From: Thiofilum sp039797965
Lineage (GTDB): Bacteria > Pseudomonadota > Gammaproteobacteria > Thiotrichales > Thiotrichaceae
NCBI GenBank assembly: GCA_039797965.1
Contig: JBDKGX010000123.1
Span: forward strand, 1-7,234
Direction of reading: 5' to 3'
Length of the DNA stretch: 7,234 nt
Part shown: positions 5,607 to 7,234 of the stretch, piece after piece
Layout: every line of letters begins with the position of its first letter
Numbering within the stretch: the stretch's first letter is position 1
Position numbers and translations under genes: made by a program
The notes under the pieces: generated by a model
What the model saw: the letters and a program-made list of their open reading frames with translations, nothing else
What the model was told of the DNA's origin: nothing
Databases searched by the model: none

Positions 5607-6650
5607 ATGCAATTCGTAGATGAAGTAGTCATTCGCGTCAAAGCGGGTGATGGTGGTAATGGATGTGTGAGCTTTCACCGAGAAAAGTTTATCGATCGTG
5701 GTGGCCCCAATGGTGGTGATGGCGGTGATGGCGGTGATGTCTATCTGGTTGCCGATAAAAGTTTAAATACCTTGGTTGATTTTCGCACTGACCGCTATTT
5801 TGAAGCACAACGCGGCGAAAATGGTCAGGGTCGTAATATGACAGGGCAACGTGGCAAAGACAAAGAGATCGCGGTTCCGGTTGGCACGGTAGTCCATGAT
5901 GAAGAGACAGACGAATTCATTGGGGATTTAACTCAAGTGGGTCAACGTCTGATGGTGGCTAAGGGTGGATTCCATGGCTTGGGAAATACTCGTTATAAAA
6001 GCTCGATTAACCGTGCTCCTCGCCAATCTAAACCGGGGACTCCAGGGGACTTACGTGAGTTACGTCTAGAGCTACGTTTACTCGCTGATGTTGGGTTATT
6101 AGGTTTACCGAATGCAGGTAAGTCGACCCTTATTAGCGCTGTTTCCTCCGCTCGCCCTAAGATTGCGGATTATCCTTTTACAACCTTAACGCCAAATTTA
6201 GGGGTAGTAAAAGTCGGACATTTACAAAGTTTTGTGATGGCTGATATTCCCGGTGTCATTGAGGGGGCTTCAGAAGGGGCTGGTTTGGGGCTACAGTTTT
6301 TGAAGCATTTAGCACGGACGAGCTTATTACTACATGTGGTCGATATTGCACCCATGTCAGAAGAGCCAGAACATCAGCCTGCCTATGCTATACGTGCCAT
6401 CGAGAATGAATTAGAGCAATACAGTGATGAACTGATTGATCGACCGCGTTGGTTAGTACTTAACAAGATTGATTTGATCCCCGAAGAAGAACGCCAACAG
6501 TACTGTGACACTATCATTGATGAGCTAGATTGGCAGGATGAAGTCTTTATGATTTCGGCTGCGACTGCACAGGGCACTGAGGCATTGTGTTTTAAAATTA
6601 TGCAGTATTTAGAAGAACAATATGCAGAGCAAGCAGAATCAACGCGCTGA
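5607..6650 (+). CDS. obgE: Obg-family GTPase CgtA/ObgE, ribosome assembly
   Basis: A 347-residue GTPase that binds the 50S subunit and couples late ribosome assembly to guanine nucleotide levels. The glycine-rich Obg domain is at residues 1-158 (AGDGGNGC at 13-20; GGDGGDGGD at 36-44). The G domain follows with G1 GLPNAGKST (166-174), switch I YPFTTLTPNLGVV (189-201), G3 DIPG (213-216), G4 NKID (286-289) and G5 SAA (317-319). It ends soon after the G domain and lacks the long acidic C-terminal tail of E. coli ObgE (about 390 residues). The start ATG at 5607 matches the family N-terminus (M-x-FVDE), but the preceding bases hold no Shine-Dalgarno and a terminator ends 18 nt upstream. proB follows 4 nt after the stop, so the two are probably co-transcribed. 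Confidence 0.98.
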   Translation: MQFVDEVVIRVKAGDGGNGCVSFHREKFIDRGGPNGGDGGDGGDVYLVADKSLNTLVDFRTDRYFEAQRGENGQGRNMTGQRGKDKEIAVPVGTVVHDEETDEFIGDLTQVGQRLMVAKGGFHGLGNTRYKSSINRAPRQSKPGTPGDLRELRLELRLLADVGLLGLPNAGKSTLISAVSSARPKIADYPFTTLTPNLGVVKVGHLQSFVMADIPGVIEGASEGAGLGLQFLKHLARTSLLLHVVDIAPMSEEPEHQPAYAIRAIENELEQYSDELIDRPRWLVLNKIDLIPEEERQQYCDTIIDELDWQDEVFMISAATAQGTEALCFKIMQYLEEQYAEQAESTR

Positions 6651-6654
6651 GTTT

Positions 6655-7234
6655 ATGCAAACCACCCAGCGCTGGGTGGTTAAAATTGGTAGTGCTTTAT
6701 TAACGCGAGATGGTCATGGTCTAGATCGTCCCGCGTTGGCAGATTGGGCAGGGCAAATTGCTCGATTACGTAAGCAAGGCATTGAAATTGTTTTAGTGTC
6801 ATCTGGTGCTGTAGCTGAAGGTATGAGTCGAATGGGTTGGCATGAGAAGCCCAAGGCACTCTATCAAAAGCAAGCAGCCGCAGCGATTGGACAAATGAGT
6901 TTAGTGCAAGCCTATGAAGAAAACTTCCAATTGCATGGGTTTCATGCCGCGCAAGTACTCCTGACTCATGATGATTTAGCGCATCGCCGCCGTTATCTCA
7001 ATGCTCGTAGTACCTTACGCGAATTGGTAGATTTAGGCACGATTCCGGTTATTAATGAGAATGATACGGTAGCGTATGAAGAAATTCGTTTAGGTGACAA
7101 TGATACTCTCGGCGCTTTAGTGGCTAACTTGATTGAGGCAGATGTACTCATTATTTTGACTGATCAAGCAGGTCTGTATGATAAAGACCCACGTAAGCAT
7201 CCTGATGCAAAATTGATTGAGTTAGGTCGAGCGA
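6655..7234 (+). CDS. proB: Glutamate 5-kinase, C-terminus beyond window
   Basis: The first 193 codons are present. ProB phosphorylates glutamate to glutamyl 5-phosphate, the first and feedback-controlled step of proline synthesis. The amino acid kinase fold is clear: RWVVKIGSALLT (6-17) holds the phosphate-binding lysine, VSSGAVAEGMSRMGW (48-62) the glutamate-binding loop, and INENDTVAYEEIRLGDNDTLGALVANL the active-site aspartates (NEND and GDND); LTDQAGLYDKDPR is the nucleotide loop. These are most like Pseudomonas ProB. The chosen ATG (6655) lies 4 nt after the obg stop and gives an N-terminus close to that of Pseudomonas. An in-frame ATG at 6622, inside obg, would add 11 residues; it has AGAAGA about 5 nt upstream, so it remains possible. 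A perfect 22-bp palindrome (6660-6681) covers codons 2-9. Confidence 0.96.
   Translation, partial: MQTTQRWVVKIGSALLTRDGHGLDRPALADWAGQIARLRKQGIEIVLVSSGAVAEGMSRMGWHEKPKALYQKQAAAAIGQMSLVQAYEENFQLHGFHAAQVLLTHDDLAHRRRYLNARSTLRELVDLGTIPVINENDTVAYEEIRLGDNDTLGALVANLIEADVLIILTDQAGLYDKDPRKHPDAKLIELGRA
6660..6681 (+). repeat. Perfect 22-bp palindrome in the first codons of proB
   Basis: The arm AACCACCCAGC (6660-6670) is followed directly by its exact reverse complement GCTGGGTGGTT (6671-6681). In mRNA it can form a 9-bp stem with a GCGC loop, starting 3 nt after the ATG at 6655. It encodes Thr-Thr-Gln-Arg-Trp-Val-Val. The right arm encodes the conserved RWVV, whereas the left arm codes for residues that are variable in the family. 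Confidence 0.85.

Noticed and set aside
5430..5678. Minus-strand ORF spanning rpmA, the terminator and obg
   Set aside because: It crosses a strong terminator stem and two conserved genes and has a low-complexity peptide.
5713..5740. Near-tandem GGTGATGGC units
   Set aside because: They encode the GGDGGDGGD stretch that is conserved in the Obg N-terminal domain, so the repeat is explained by the protein.
6170..6577. Two minus-strand ORFs (6170-6355 and 6383-6577) inside obg
   Set aside because: Both are antisense shadows of the conserved GTPase domain.

Overview
The window is an ordinary-looking chromosomal segment of a gammaproteobacterium. Four things point there: ispB divergent from rplU-rpmA-obg, a 322-residue IspB very like the E. 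coli enzyme, an L27 without the cleavable N-terminal extension of Firmicutes, and the AmgK-MurU cell-wall recycling pair typical of Pseudomonas-like gammaproteobacteria. Base composition looks moderately AT-rich. The feel is Thiothrix-like, but the genus cannot be fixed from this sequence. No mobile element, CRISPR array, rRNA, tRNA or phage gene was seen.

Left part (1-3056, minus strand). Read right to left, a likely transcription unit runs amgK (sugar kinase), murU (uridylyltransferase), a metallo-beta-lactamase-fold hydrolase, then the first 45 codons of an unidentified gene cut by the window edge. amgK/murU are 14 nt apart, murU/hydrolase 66 nt, hydrolase/last gene 12 nt. AmgK and MurU together turn recycled N-acetylmuramate into UDP-MurNAc, bypassing the first steps of de novo precursor synthesis.

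Middle (3057-3796). A 173-codon plus-strand gene of unrecognised family diverges from amgK across 180 nt. A 218-nt gap follows, without a convincing gene but with two hairpins.

Right part (3797-7234). ispB (octaprenyl diphosphate synthase, quinone side chain) is on the minus strand. Divergent from it, rplU-rpmA (ribosomal proteins L21 and L27) sit behind a strong sigma70-type promoter and are closed by a strong intrinsic terminator. obg/cgtA (ribosome-assembly GTPase) starts only 18 nt after that terminator with no visible Shine-Dalgarno. proB (glutamate 5-kinase, first step of proline synthesis) follows 4 nt after obg and is cut by the window end.

No new multi-gene system is evident. The observations most worth checking are: the strong excess of the palindrome AGTACT (15 copies, about 2 expected); a perfect 22-bp palindrome in the first codons of proB; the terminator/no-SD arrangement before obg; and several inverted repeats in the leaders of the minus-strand genes.
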